Of a stretch of 64,000 nucleotides of DNA, positions 1 through 9,792 are shown piece after piece. The DNA comes from Verrucomicrobiaceae bacterium (GTDB lineage: Bacteria; Verrucomicrobiota; Verrucomicrobiia; Verrucomicrobiales; Verrucomicrobiaceae), in assembly GCA_016795365.1 (NCBI GenBank), contig JAEUHN010000017.1:1-64000 (forward strand), read 5' to 3'. Each line of letters opens with the position of its first letter. Position 1 is the first letter of the stretch. The notes beneath the pieces were generated by a model. It made no database searches. It had not been told where the DNA came from and saw only the letters and a list, made by a program, of their open reading frames with translations. A program made the translations under genes and the position numbers.

Positions 1-215
1 AAGCGCTGGCCATTGAATCAGGAATCATGAATCTCAAACCATGAATCCGTGGCGCTGACGCGGTCGTGGAGGCCGTTGTGAACAACTTCTCGGGGCCGGA
101 AAGCGCCGCATATTGCATGGGGTGCGGAGGGCGTCAAATGCGGGGTCGGATTTGATCGCGGAAGCGCCTCGCGACTTGCGTCCGCTGCCCATCGGCGGCA
201 TGGGCAGGGTTTCTC

Positions 216-914
216 ATGGCCATCGCTGCGATCAACCTCGGATGCGGGCGTCCCGGCAACGATCCCGCCAGCCAAGAGCTGCTGGACGTGCATCTGCATC
301 TGGACTGCCCGGCGACACCGATCTCGATGGGGGAAAGCTGGGGCAGCGCGCCCAGCATCGGGGCGTCCTACACGTTGCAGGACGCGGTGGCGCACCGGCA
401 CTGGGCGCATCTGGAGGCGTGTGGCTGCGATTGGTTGATTCAGGTCGCGCTGGAAGAGAAGGGCCAGGGACGGCTCTTCACACCGCAGGAGATTCTGGAG
501 CGGCGGCCCCAGCCGAAGACCACGCCAGCGGCTGCGGCTTCGCCTGCTCGATCAAAGCCCGCACCTGCGGGAACGCTGGAGCGCATCCGCAAGGCGATCG
601 CTGCCGCTGACTATGAAGCCATCGAAGGTCTGCGCGACTTGCTGAACGACGAACTGGTGCGCGCGATCGCAGCCGAGTGGCGGCCCGACTTGCCCTGGAA
701 GGTGAAGGACGCCTACGCGGCGCTGCTCATGGATCAGACGGCCGCCTGCGTGCGACCGATCTACCGAGACGCGCTGGCTTCGCCCACCACCGAGTCACGA
801 GCTTACGCCGTGTGCGTGCTGAGCGGGGATTTTGGCGTTTTCGACTCGCTGCTCACCGATGGCGGCGTCGATGAGTCGAAGGTGGACGTGGCGGTCGCCC
901 GGCTGAAGTCTTGA
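216..914 (+). CDS. Hypothetical protein, helical C-terminal half
   Basis: A 232-residue protein that I do not recognise. The first 90 or so residues hold a Cys-containing segment (LGCGRPGND near the start) and several His and Trp residues. Next comes an Ala/Pro/Lys-rich linker at about 97-118, then an Ala/Leu-rich helical region that could be a short HEAT-like or other alpha-helical module. There is no signal peptide or membrane segment, so it is probably cytoplasmic. The ATG at 216 is the first good in-frame start. The gene ends about 60 bases before metX on the same strand and may be co-transcribed with it, but nothing in it suggests a role in methionine synthesis. The length and clean reading frame support a real gene. 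Confidence 0.6.
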   Translation: MAIAAINLGCGRPGNDPASQELLDVHLHLDCPATPISMGESWGSAPSIGASYTLQDAVAHRHWAHLEACGCDWLIQVALEEKGQGRLFTPQEILERRPQPKTTPAAAASPARSKPAPAGTLERIRKAIAAADYEAIEGLRDLLNDELVRAIAAEWRPDLPWKVKDAYAALLMDQTAACVRPIYRDALASPTTESRAYAVCVLSGDFGVFDSLLTDGGVDESKVDVAVARLKS

Positions 915-975
915 CCGCTGACATTCCGCGTTGCCGATGGGGCGGGGTGGTGTTTCTTCGCCGCCCTTCAAACTT

Positions 976-2178
976 ATGGCAGCAGCTAACGGCATTGGCG
1001 AGACGCACACGCAATTCTTCACCGTCGCGACGGCGGACAAGCCGTTCGTCTTCGATGGTGGCGGATCGTTGACCGACGCGGTGATCGCGTATGAGACCTA
1101 CGGCACGCTGAACGCGAAGAAGGACAACGCGGTGCTGGTTTTCCATGCGCTGTCCGGAAGCCAGCACGCGGCGGGCTTCACAGCGGATGTGCCGGGCACG
1201 GACGGACGCTGGACAGCGGATTGCCAGCAGGGCTGGTGGGATTCCTACATTGGGCCGGGCAAGGCGGTGGACACGGAGCGTTACTTCGTCATCTGCGCGA
1301 ACTGGCTGGGCGGCTGCTATGGGTCCACCGGTCCGGCTTCGATCAATCCAGCAACGGGCAGGCCGTATGGCAATGCCTTCCCCTCGGTGCGCACGAGTGA
1401 CGTGGTGCGCTCGCAAGCGCTGCTGCTCGATGGCCTTGGCATCAAGAAGCTGCACGCGGTGATCGGCTCCTCGGTGGGTGGCTTGATCGCGATCAACTTC
1501 GCCACGCTGCTACCGGATCGAGTGAAGCTGGTAGTGCCCGTGGCCACAGGGCCGCGCACCACGGTGCTCACGCGATTGACGTTGTTCGAGCAGGTGCTGG
1601 CGATCGAGAACGATCCGCACTTCAAAGGCGGCGACTACTACGATGGCGAAAAGCCCGAGTATGGCTTGGCGCTCGCGCGCATGATCTCCCACAAGACCTT
1701 CGTGCATCTGGATGCGATCGAACGACGCGCTCGCGGCGAGGTGAAGCAAAGCGCCGACCAGCTCGCGTGGTATCGCGTGGGCCACAACGTCGAGAGCTAC
1801 ATGCTGCACCAGGGCAAGAAGTTCGTGAAGCGCTTCGATGCGAACACCTACCTGCGCATCGCCGACATGTGGCTGCGCTACGATCCTCTGCGTGATGCGG
1901 GCGTGAGCAGCTACGAGGAACTCTTCGCCAAATCGCGTGCTGCCGGTCATCACTACCTGGTCTTCAGCATCGACAGCGACTTCTGCTTCTACCCTGAGGA
2001 ACAAGCCGAACTCACCAGCCACCTGGAGCGCGCGGGTGTCTCGTCGATGCACATCACCGTGCATTCGAGCAAAGGTCACGACTCGTTCTTGCTCGAACCG
2101 GAGCTTTACACGCCGCACCTCGTCTATGCGCTGGAAGGACGTTCCAGTCGCGTGGTAGACCGGGACATCGTGGAGTGA
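976..2178 (+). CDS. metX: Homoserine O-acetyltransferase
   Basis: An alpha/beta-hydrolase-fold acyltransferase that activates the hydroxyl of L-homoserine with an acyl-CoA, the committed step of methionine synthesis, in the cytosol. Family landmarks are YETYGTLN followed by HALSGSQHA near the N-terminus, GGCYGSTGPASINP, the nucleophile elbow GSSVGG (Ser166), SDFCFYP with the acid Asp335, and KGHDSFLLE with His368, giving a complete Ser-Asp-His triad. The length of about 400 residues is normal. The frame stays open upstream to a TTG at 931, but the ATG at 976 gives the usual N-terminus, so I use it. Acetyl rather than succinyl specificity is assumed from the family and is not proved by sequence. 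No other methionine gene lies nearby. The next gene is convergent. Confidence 0.93.
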   Translation: MAAANGIGETHTQFFTVATADKPFVFDGGGSLTDAVIAYETYGTLNAKKDNAVLVFHALSGSQHAAGFTADVPGTDGRWTADCQQGWWDSYIGPGKAVDTERYFVICANWLGGCYGSTGPASINPATGRPYGNAFPSVRTSDVVRSQALLLDGLGIKKLHAVIGSSVGGLIAINFATLLPDRVKLVVPVATGPRTTVLTRLTLFEQVLAIENDPHFKGGDYYDGEKPEYGLALARMISHKTFVHLDAIERRARGEVKQSADQLAWYRVGHNVESYMLHQGKKFVKRFDANTYLRIADMWLRYDPLRDAGVSSYEELFAKSRAAGHHYLVFSIDSDFCFYPEEQAELTSHLERAGVSSMHITVHSSKGHDSFLLEPELYTPHLVYALEGRSSRVVDRDIVE

Positions 2179-2260
2179 CGAGTGCCGGTGACTCGGGTGG
2201 ACGGTGCGCGAGTGGATCGAAGGCGATCCTTCCCGTCACACTGCCCTACTATTTCGCCGA

Positions 2261-5200
2261 CTACTGTCCACTGGCCACCGCTTTCCCGGCGCTGGGCAGG
2301 GTCTTGATGCGCTGGGTGGCGCTGAGGCCGTTCTTGTCGGGTTCATACATCGCTTCGATGCGCGCGCTGGGGGCGATCACATCGCCCTCGGCTACGACAC
2401 GGGCGAGGTAGGTCAGCTCGAACTTGCCTTTGCCAGGCGCGTAGTCCGTGAAGAACTGGGCGTGGTCGGTGCGGAGTTCGCGATGGTCGCAGAACCAAGC
2501 CTCGGTGCCCTTGTCGGCGGCGTTGTGGCGCACGTTTTCAGCATCGAACTCCGGGTTCACGGCTTCGAAGACCGCGGGCAGCGGATCGTTGATCGCGAGG
2601 TAGCGATCACCGCCAGGAATCTCGACCGTCAGCCTCACAAGCACCATGTCACCGATGCGCAGGTCCTCCAGGTCCTGCGTATTGCCGTCCGGCAGGAGCT
2701 TCTCGTAAACACGGCTGATGCCGTAGCCGTTGTTCGCCCCCGCGAAGTCACGGAGCTTGGACCAGCTGCGGGCTTCTACGCGGGCGAAGGTCTGGCGGTC
2801 TTTGGGGATCTCGATCTTGAGCGGCTGCTTCAGCATCTCGGAGTTCAAGGGCTGGGACCAGCGTGCGTTGGAGGCGGGCGTGGGCAGTTCGAGCGTCGTC
2901 TTTTGTTCGCCCCAGGCGAGGTTCACCGAGAGCGGAGCATCGGAGCGCTTGAGACTGCGTTCGTAGCCAGCGAGCGCGTAGAGCGTCCAGCCATTGGCGA
3001 ACGTGTTACCCCACTCACCGCGGCTGTTGCGAGAGGCGAGCACATTGGTCAGAAGGTCCTTCGCTTCATTGGTCATGCCTACGTGAGCATAGGCGATCAA
3101 ACGGAGGGCGTTGTTGACCTTGGTGCCCGACCAGTGCGACCACTTGCCAGGGTCGCCATCGCCGGTGAGGAGGGTCTTGATTTGGGCCTCCGGGGCATTG
3201 TCGATGCACATTGAGAGGGCGAGGAAGAGCTTCCCAATCGGCGGCAGCTTCGCGCGGCGGAGGTAGAGCTGATTGGCATACGCGGGCTCCGACTTACCGC
3301 CCTTGGCGAGGGTGTAGAGGGCGAAGGCATTGTCCACGAGCGTGGTGGTGTCGCGCTCGTCATCCACGTGGCGGAGTTGCTTGCTGAGGTAGTCGAGCAG
3401 TTCGTCAATGATCTCCTTCGGCACCGAGGCACCGGCTTCACGAGCCTTCAGCAGCACCCAGCCACCGTAGGCGCTGCCGGACAGCTGAGGCTCCTTGCCA
3501 CCGGGCCAATACGAAAGCCCGCCGTGCTCCGTGACCATCGTGAGCAGGCGATTGACGCCCTTCTGGATCGCATCTTTGCGTTCCTTCGGATCGAGCTGGC
3601 CAGGGAACATGGTCTCAAACCCGCCGAGCGCGAGCCATGGCATCATGGAGGAACTCGTCTGCTCCACGCAGCCATACGGATAGTGCAGCACATACTCCAG
3701 AGCGTCCGCGATTTCGGGCAGTCGTGAGTTGCTCACCGTGATATTGAGCGTGCCGTCGCCTTCGAGGACCTCGGGCTTAAGATCCTTGAGGAGCGCCTCG
3801 GGCAGCGCGCCGCCCGACACATTCACGTAGCGCACATCGCGCAGCTCAGTCACGGGATGCTCCACGTTGAACTTCGACTCCATGCGATCGCTCAGGGCAG
3901 TTCCATCGGACCACTGGGTGGTCTTCACCTGCCAGTTCCACTTCGCCTCGCCGACCTTGGCAAACTTCACTGGGAAGGCGACGGACGCGGTTTCCTTGGC
4001 CTTCAACGGCACCACCTTCTTCCACACCTTGCCTTCGGGCTTGCCCGCATCACCGGTGGCATTGGTGACAACGAAGGGCCGGTCCTCGCTGATGAAGTCG
4101 GCGCGATCATCAAGGGTGAACTGCACTTCCACGCTGCCGCTGTGGGCGGTGGTGTTGTGGACCACGGCTTTCACGATCAACTCATCGTCGATGCGAGCGA
4201 AGCGAGGCAGTGCGGGCTCGATCATGAGCGGCTTGTTGATCGTTACCTGGCTCTGGGCGCTGCCGAAGCGTGTGGCTCCCTCGGTGGCGAAGGCCATGAG
4301 GCGATAGCGGGTGAGATTGTCGGGTGCGGTGAAGCTCGTCTTGATCGCGCCCGTGGCGTCCGTCATGGCCGTCGCCGTCCAGAGCGCCGTGGTGAGGAAG
4401 TTTTTGCGAGTGTCGATCTCTGGGTCCTGATCATCTCCGCCGCCGCCCACGACGAAGCCCTTGTTGCCGTGTGCGCGCGCTTTGGCGTCTTCGGTCACCA
4501 CGCTGCCGAAGTTGGTGTGGTTGGTGATCGCCAGCGGCACTTCGGCGTGGAAGTAGCCGAGCGGATCAGGCGTCTCATACTTCATCAGGCTGAGCACGCC
4601 TTCATCCACGGCAGCAAGCGTGACCTCCGCATTGGCCACAGGCTTCGTCGCACCATCGGTGACGATCGCGGTGAAAGCCGCAGACTCGCCGGGCTTCACT
4701 TCGGGCTGGGCGGGATTGATCGCGATGTTCAGCTCGTTCGCGGAGCTTTCCACCGTGAGCTTGCAGTAGCCCACCTTGTATTCCGGCATCTTCACCGCTT
4801 GCGGGCTGTCCTGTGCGCCACGAATCACCACGACGGAGACAAACACATTCGGGGCATCTTCTTCGCCCACCTCCACTTCGATGATCGGCTTGTCGGGCGA
4901 CACGGGAGTCTGGAACAAACGCTGCACCTTGTTGCGCTCGACGGTCACCAGCGCGGTGCCAGCGATGGGGCTCTTGACCACGATGCTCGCTTTTTCGCCG
5001 GGCTTGAGCGTCGTCTTGTCTGGCTGCAAGTCGATCATGGCTCCGTCCTCGACGGCCCAGGGGAACTCGCCTCCGCCAATGACGAACACCGGCATGCGAG
5101 TGAGCACGGCGCGGTTGCCTGGATCAGTGGCTTCGATGGTGAGGAAGTAGCGACCGCCGGCCTTGGGTGTGACCGGAATGGTGAGTGAGGCAGCATGTTC

Positions 5201-8086
5201 GGCCGTGGCCGCGTGCAGGGTGCCGGTGCTGTTGAGTTCCTCTTCGAGCACCACCTGGTTCTTCACCGTTTCGCCGCCGCCTGCGGTCTGGACCTTGATG
5301 GAATGATAGGCCTGGCGCTCGAACTTGTATTTCACCGGCACGTCGGTGGTCCAGGCTTTGCCTTCCGGTGTGACGGCCACGGCTTCGATGCTCGTAGCCT
5401 TGCCTGCGGTAGCAAAGTAGTCTTTCGCGGCGAGGCCGATCACGAACGCGGCACCTGGCAGCGAGAACTCCGTGCTGCCCATGATGGTCTGCTCATTGAT
5501 GTCTGTCACCTCGGCCTCCACGCGGATCTTCTGGGGCAGCACGGTGGTCAAGGCGGGAGGTGTGGGCATCTCGATGCTGAGCGTGCCGTCTTCATTCAGC
5601 GTGTTCTCGCCGTAGGCATTCCATTCTTCCGTGCTCAGCGTGTTGCGATCGCTGCCATCATCTTCATCGCGGCCATACGATGCCCAGCTGGGTGCATCGC
5701 CGAAGTGGTAGGCACTCCATTGCTCGGGCATCTCGGCGACCTCCATACGGAAGGCGTTCCAGGTGATCTTCGATTTGCTCAGGGGCTTGCCCATGTAGTA
5801 GCTCGCGGTGAGCGGCACCTTGATGCGATCGGCACCGATGTTGATCTTCGAGCCATCGAACTTCACCTCGAAGGTGTTCGGCCGGTAGTCGTCCACGCGC
5901 AGCTGGAGATGGCTGTCGTAGTCGTTGTCGCTGTTGCTGTCGGGGAACTTGATCGACACGCCATACCAGCCCGTCGGAGCCGAAGGCAGGAGCACGCTGT
6001 CATTCCATGAACCATTGGCCGAGAAGGTGATGTTCTTCTCGATCACCACCTTGGAGCGTGGATCGCGGACCTGGAGCAAGGCCTTCACCGGAGCGGGATC
6101 GAGCTTCAGTTCGTCACCGACGGAGACGCGGGTGTAAGCCTTGAGAAAAGCGATTTCGCCGGGCTTGAACAGCGGACGATCGGCAAACACAAAGGTCTTC
6201 CGCTGCGGCTGCCAGGGCGAGCGCCAGGCCGTGCTGAGCGAGAAGTGCCACAGCGGAATGGCCGAGTCATAGCCCGTCACTTCGAGGGCTGTGGCGTCGC
6301 TGTCTTTCTCCGCGAGCACATAGGCTGCCTCCGTGGCGGGGATGGTGGCAAGGCCGTTGTTGTCGGTGCTGCCGTGGCCGAGCAGACGATGATCCTTGTC
6401 CACCAGGGCAAGACGAACGCCGGGGATGGGCTTGCCCGTGGCGAGGGAAACGGCGAGCACGGTGGAGTTGCGGTAGTCGTTCTTGTGGAAGAGCCCGATG
6501 TCGGTGAACTCCACCAGGGTCTGAGCGATGCTCGCCTTGCCTTCGAGTCCTGGCAGCGCGGTGCCTTCCAGCTCGATGAAAAGAGGCGCTGCGGTGGTAT
6601 TGCCCAGCACTTCCTTCCAGTTGATGGATTGGAGGGAGCTTTGGTCGATGGGCTTGTTCACCGGGAAGGTGCGGTCGAAGACCACCGTGCCTGGATATTC
6701 ATCAAATGGCTTGGGCGTGAACTTGCGGCGTTCCTCGCGGTCGCGGCTGCCATTGGAGCCCACGTAGGGCTGGTAAGCCTGGATCGTCTGCAGCAGCTCG
6801 GGGCCGGTGAGGCGCTTCGCCCTCATGCGCACCTGCGAGACATTGGCCGCGTGGAATTCAAACTCGCCTTTGCCCGTGGCGAGCTGTGCATGGATGAAGG
6901 ACGAGGCCGAGAGGTAAGGCGGATTCGCCACAAAGACGAGCGTCGCCTCGGCCGGAGCAGCCAGCTTGAGACCATCGCTGGAGGTGATCTCGGTCGCCAC
7001 GCTGGCCTTGTATTCCTTGCCCAGCTCGAAGCTGCCGGACACACGCAGGGTGGACTCGTCGATGATGTCGAACTTCACGTTGCTCACGGCGGGCTCGATC
7101 TTCACTTGTGGTGACGCGGCGGCGAGCTGTTCCTTCTTTTGCTTGGTCCGGTCATCGCCGCGCAGGTCCTCGTCGATCAGCGTGCGGGTGAATTCGATGT
7201 CCACGTAGCGAGCCGTGTCGAAGGGGCTGTGCGCCGTGATCTCGCTCACCTCGAAGGGGCGGATGTCGCCGAGCACGATGAGGTCGCCCGTGTCGAGTTT
7301 GGAGGTGCCCGACTTGTTAACGATGGTGGGCGCAATATCCAGCGACCAGCCCTTGCCTGGGTTCAGCGGCTGCGCAGGCGTCACGATGATGGCGGACTCG
7401 CGCGTGGCGTCGTCGGCCACCTTGGGCTGCACGCCAGCGATCTCCTCCGACCATGTCGGGTGCGGCTCCGCATGGTTGCGACGGAAGTCCTTGCCCGTGG
7501 CGAAGCGGACGCTCGCAGGCACTCGCTCTTTGGTCTCCTCGCACTTGTAGGCGATGCCCGGCGTCACCACCTCCAGGGTGACGGGGTCATTGAACTCGAA
7601 GAGGAACATCTGATTCCGCGACACATTCGTCTCGTCCAGCCAGCGCGGGTATTGTTCCACCACGCGGAACTTCTCCGTCGTCACATCCTTCAGCTTCGAG
7701 GCCGGCACCTCGCGGCCCTCGGTGTCCTTCAATCCCGCACGCAGATCAAAGCGATAGCCCGCGTCGAAGCTCGGTGCCTGCGACAGACGGTAGATGCCTC
7801 CGCGAGTGCTGGTCCATTCAAACTTGCCCTGCAGCGGCGGCACGATCACGATCGGCGACTCAGGCTCCGTGCTGCCCACGCGCTCCTTCGGGATCATCGA
7901 CGTGGCAAAGGTGAGTTCGATCGTGGAGAGCGGGCCGAATTCCTTCGGGTTGATCACCAGCCGCGCCTCCAGATTCGATTTGGGCGCTGCGGGTTCCGCT
8001 TTGGCTTTGGACTTCTTGGAAGCCGGGGCTCCCGAGGCGGAGAGGACTGACAGCAACAGCAACGAGGAGAGGATGAGCTTGTGCAT
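2261..8086 (-). CDS. Secreted alpha-2-macroglobulin-like protein with thioester
   Basis: A giant protein of about 1941 residues. Family members trap proteases in the periplasm through an internal thioester. Features in order: a Sec signal peptide (MHKLILSSLLLLSVLSASGA), many beta-rich macroglobulin domains, the MG motif FVFADRPLFKPGE near residue 630, the thioester motif GCVEQ with Cys at about 1473, an alpha/alpha-toroid thioester domain including GLSYWPGG, and a C-terminal receptor-binding-like beta domain (VRLTVEIPGG then NDPLPAVFE). The frame is open to 8140, but the ATG at 8086 starts the signal peptide. Unlike Escherichia coli YfhM there is no lipobox Cys after the signal, so the protein should be soluble or exported. 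No penicillin-binding protein 1C gene is adjacent. It probably defends the envelope against foreign proteases, by inference from the family. Confidence 0.9.
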   Translation of the reverse strand: MHKLILSSLLLLSVLSASGAPASKKSKAKAEPAAPKSNLEARLVINPKEFGPLSTIELTFATSMIPKERVGSTEPESPIVIVPPLQGKFEWTSTRGGIYRLSQAPSFDAGYRFDLRAGLKDTEGREVPASKLKDVTTEKFRVVEQYPRWLDETNVSRNQMFLFEFNDPVTLEVVTPGIAYKCEETKERVPASVRFATGKDFRRNHAEPHPTWSEEIAGVQPKVADDATRESAIIVTPAQPLNPGKGWSLDIAPTIVNKSGTSKLDTGDLIVLGDIRPFEVSEITAHSPFDTARYVDIEFTRTLIDEDLRGDDRTKQKKEQLAAASPQVKIEPAVSNVKFDIIDESTLRVSGSFELGKEYKASVATEITSSDGLKLAAPAEATLVFVANPPYLSASSFIHAQLATGKGEFEFHAANVSQVRMRAKRLTGPELLQTIQAYQPYVGSNGSRDREERRKFTPKPFDEYPGTVVFDRTFPVNKPIDQSSLQSINWKEVLGNTTAAPLFIELEGTALPGLEGKASIAQTLVEFTDIGLFHKNDYRNSTVLAVSLATGKPIPGVRLALVDKDHRLLGHGSTDNNGLATIPATEAAYVLAEKDSDATALEVTGYDSAIPLWHFSLSTAWRSPWQPQRKTFVFADRPLFKPGEIAFLKAYTRVSVGDELKLDPAPVKALLQVRDPRSKVVIEKNITFSANGSWNDSVLLPSAPTGWYGVSIKFPDSNSDNDYDSHLQLRVDDYRPNTFEVKFDGSKINIGADRIKVPLTASYYMGKPLSKSKITWNAFRMEVAEMPEQWSAYHFGDAPSWASYGRDEDDGSDRNTLSTEEWNAYGENTLNEDGTLSIEMPTPPALTTVLPQKIRVEAEVTDINEQTIMGSTEFSLPGAAFVIGLAAKDYFATAGKATSIEAVAVTPEGKAWTTDVPVKYKFERQAYHSIKVQTAGGGETVKNQVVLEEELNSTGTLHAATAEHAASLTIPVTPKAGGRYFLTIEATDPGNRAVLTRMPVFVIGGGEFPWAVEDGAMIDLQPDKTTLKPGEKASIVVKSPIAGTALVTVERNKVQRLFQTPVSPDKPIIEVEVGEEDAPNVFVSVVVIRGAQDSPQAVKMPEYKVGYCKLTVESSANELNIAINPAQPEVKPGESAAFTAIVTDGATKPVANAEVTLAAVDEGVLSLMKYETPDPLGYFHAEVPLAITNHTNFGSVVTEDAKARAHGNKGFVVGGGGDDQDPEIDTRKNFLTTALWTATAMTDATGAIKTSFTAPDNLTRYRLMAFATEGATRFGSAQSQVTINKPLMIEPALPRFARIDDELIVKAVVHNTTAHSGSVEVQFTLDDRADFISEDRPFVVTNATGDAGKPEGKVWKKVVPLKAKETASVAFPVKFAKVGEAKWNWQVKTTQWSDGTALSDRMESKFNVEHPVTELRDVRYVNVSGGALPEALLKDLKPEVLEGDGTLNITVSNSRLPEIADALEYVLHYPYGCVEQTSSSMMPWLALGGFETMFPGQLDPKERKDAIQKGVNRLLTMVTEHGGLSYWPGGKEPQLSGSAYGGWVLLKAREAGASVPKEIIDELLDYLSKQLRHVDDERDTTTLVDNAFALYTLAKGGKSEPAYANQLYLRRAKLPPIGKLFLALSMCIDNAPEAQIKTLLTGDGDPGKWSHWSGTKVNNALRLIAYAHVGMTNEAKDLLTNVLASRNSRGEWGNTFANGWTLYALAGYERSLKRSDAPLSVNLAWGEQKTTLELPTPASNARWSQPLNSEMLKQPLKIEIPKDRQTFARVEARSWSKLRDFAGANNGYGISRVYEKLLPDGNTQDLEDLRIGDMVLVRLTVEIPGGDRYLAINDPLPAVFEAVNPEFDAENVRHNAADKGTEAWFCDHRELRTDHAQFFTDYAPGKGKFELTYLARVVAEGDVIAPSARIEAMYEPDKNGLSATQRIKTLPSAGKAVASGQ

Positions 8087-8258
8087 GGCGGAGTGTGGTG
8101 ACTCGACGGCGAGATAACGGCATTCGGACGCGAGACGCAATGGTTCTATTGAAGCAATTCAGGGAGAGCGGAAGAAAGTCGCAGCGCTGCCAAAGGCGAG
8201 CCCTCGGCCTCGAGATCTACGAGCGTGCCATCGCCATCGTCGGCGGCTTCATCGAGAA

Positions 8259-9515
8259 TCAATCCTCGGCTCCCTGGGGCGATTGAATCACCCGTGCTCC
8301 GCGCTGCCAGGTGAAGTAGGACCACACCCAGTGCAGGAAGACCGATGCGCGATTGCGCATGCCCATGAGGAAGAGCAGATGCACAAACAGCCACATCAGC
8401 CAGGCCAGCAGCCCGCGCACCTGCATGCCCGCGAAACTCACCACCGCCGCGCTTCGGCCAATCGTGGCCATGCTGCCCTTGTCCCAGTAGCCAAAGGCGG
8501 GCCGCGAATCTCCTAGCGGCTCGTTCTGAATCGTCTGGGCGATGAACTGGCCCATCTGAATCGCCGCCGGACACACACCGGGCACACGCACGCCATTCTT
8601 GTCCGTCAGGCTCGCGATGTCGCCCGCCGCGAAGACCTCGGGATGCCCTGGCAGGCTCAGATCAGGTCGCACCTCGATGCGTCCGCCACGGTCCAGCGCA
8701 ATGCCCGCCAGCGTGCGCGTGACCTCGCTCGCCTCCACGCCTGCACCCCACACCACGAGGTCGGTTTCGATCCGCTGATCACCGGCCAGCACATAGCCTG
8801 CGCCCACGTCTTTGACCGGGCAGTTGAGGTGAACCTGGACCCCCATGCGCTCGAGTCGCTGGCGAGTGTAGTCCGGCAGATCACCGGGGAACATCGGCAG
8901 CAGTTTCGGCCCCGCTTCAATCAGATGCACCCGCGCCTTTGCCGGATCAATGCGGCGGAAGTCCTCCTTGAGCACCACGTTCGCCAGCTCCGCCAGCGAC
9001 CCCGCCATCTCCACGCCCGTCGGTCCACCGCCGACGACGACCATGGTGAGCAGGCGCTCGATCTCCGCTGGATCAGTCGATGACTCCGCCTTCTCAAAGG
9101 CCAGCAACACCTTCCTGCGGATCGCCATCGCATCATCCAGGCTCTTCAGCCCCAGCGTGTGCGGAGCCCATTCCGCATGACCGAAGTAGCTCGTCTTCGC
9201 CCCCAGCGCGATCACGAGGAAGTCATAGTCCAGCACGCGATCCTTCAACTGCACCTGACGTTTCTCCACGTCGATGCGCGTCACCTCATTCATGATCGTC
9301 GTCACATTCTTATGCTCCGAAAGGATCGAGCGCAGCGGCTGCGCAATCTCCGTCATCGCCAGCCCGCCTGTGGCCACCTGATAGAGCAAGGGCTGGAACA
9401 GATGATGATTCCAGCGATCCACCAGTGTCACCCGGAAGCGCTCCTCATTCAGACCTTTGGCACAGGCCAGCCCCGCAAAGCCGCCTCCGAGAATGATGAC
9501 GTGTGGTTCGCTCAT
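8259..9515 (-). CDS. ndh: Type II NADH dehydrogenase (NDH-2)
   Basis: A single-subunit, non-proton-pumping NADH:quinone oxidoreductase of the inner membrane. The FAD-binding motif LGGGFAG sits at residues 9-15, and a second dinucleotide motif (VVVGGGPTGVE) binds NADH. The FAD-contact motif VFAAGDIA and the CPAAIQMGQ segment are present. The C-terminus holds a hydrophobic amphipathic stretch (LLAWLMWLFVHLLFLMGM) followed by WVWSYFTWQRG, typical of membrane-bound NDH-2. The length of 418 residues is normal. The frame runs open to 9599, but the ATG at 9515 places the FAD motif correctly near the N-terminus. It lies 172 bases upstream of the macroglobulin gene on the same strand, with no obvious functional link. 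Confidence 0.92.
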   Translation of the reverse strand: MSEPHVIILGGGFAGLACAKGLNEERFRVTLVDRWNHHLFQPLLYQVATGGLAMTEIAQPLRSILSEHKNVTTIMNEVTRIDVEKRQVQLKDRVLDYDFLVIALGAKTSYFGHAEWAPHTLGLKSLDDAMAIRRKVLLAFEKAESSTDPAEIERLLTMVVVGGGPTGVEMAGSLAELANVVLKEDFRRIDPAKARVHLIEAGPKLLPMFPGDLPDYTRQRLERMGVQVHLNCPVKDVGAGYVLAGDQRIETDLVVWGAGVEASEVTRTLAGIALDRGGRIEVRPDLSLPGHPEVFAAGDIASLTDKNGVRVPGVCPAAIQMGQFIAQTIQNEPLGDSRPAFGYWDKGSMATIGRSAAVVSFAGMQVRGLLAWLMWLFVHLLFLMGMRNRASVFLHWVWSYFTWQRGARVIQSPQGAED

Positions 9516-9687
9516 GCCGCGCAGAGTGCGGAGAAACCCACCGGGATCAACTGGCAGCCTTGCTGAGGTCGTGGGCGTTGAGGGTGATCGACGGCTCAAG
9601 GCGGGAGCGCGTCAGGGGCTTGGACGGCTGGCGCGGTGATCGTTTGCACCTTACCTCTGTCTGATCACGGGGGGTGCTTGTGCGTTG

Positions 9688-9773
9688 AGGGAACGTCAAG
9701 GATCAGGCGACGGGGAGACTTTGAATACACGTCAGCGACCTTCGAGCCATTGCCTGCATCCGTTTTGTTCGCC
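9688..9773. repeat. attC-like dyad element, copy A
   Basis: Third copy along the minus strand, just 3' of the gene at 9793-10323. Plus-strand outer arms are AGGGAAC (9688-9694) and GTTCGCC (9767-9773), each followed or preceded by an unpaired spacer. Inner arms are GGATCAGGCGACGG (9700-9713) and GCCATTGCCTGCATCCG (9746-9762), which pair with one extra unpaired base. The 37 bases at 9739-9775 match copy C (11096-11132) with a single difference. Confidence 0.6.
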
Positions 9774-9792
9774 TTCGTTTTTGGGTGTGCCT

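Noticed and set aside
2204-8050. Several long plus-strand open frames (up to 443 codons) opposite the macroglobulin gene
   Set aside because: They are antisense shadows of a GC-rich gene with strong third-position bias. They lack signal peptides, domains and sensible composition, while the minus-strand frame has all macroglobulin motifs.
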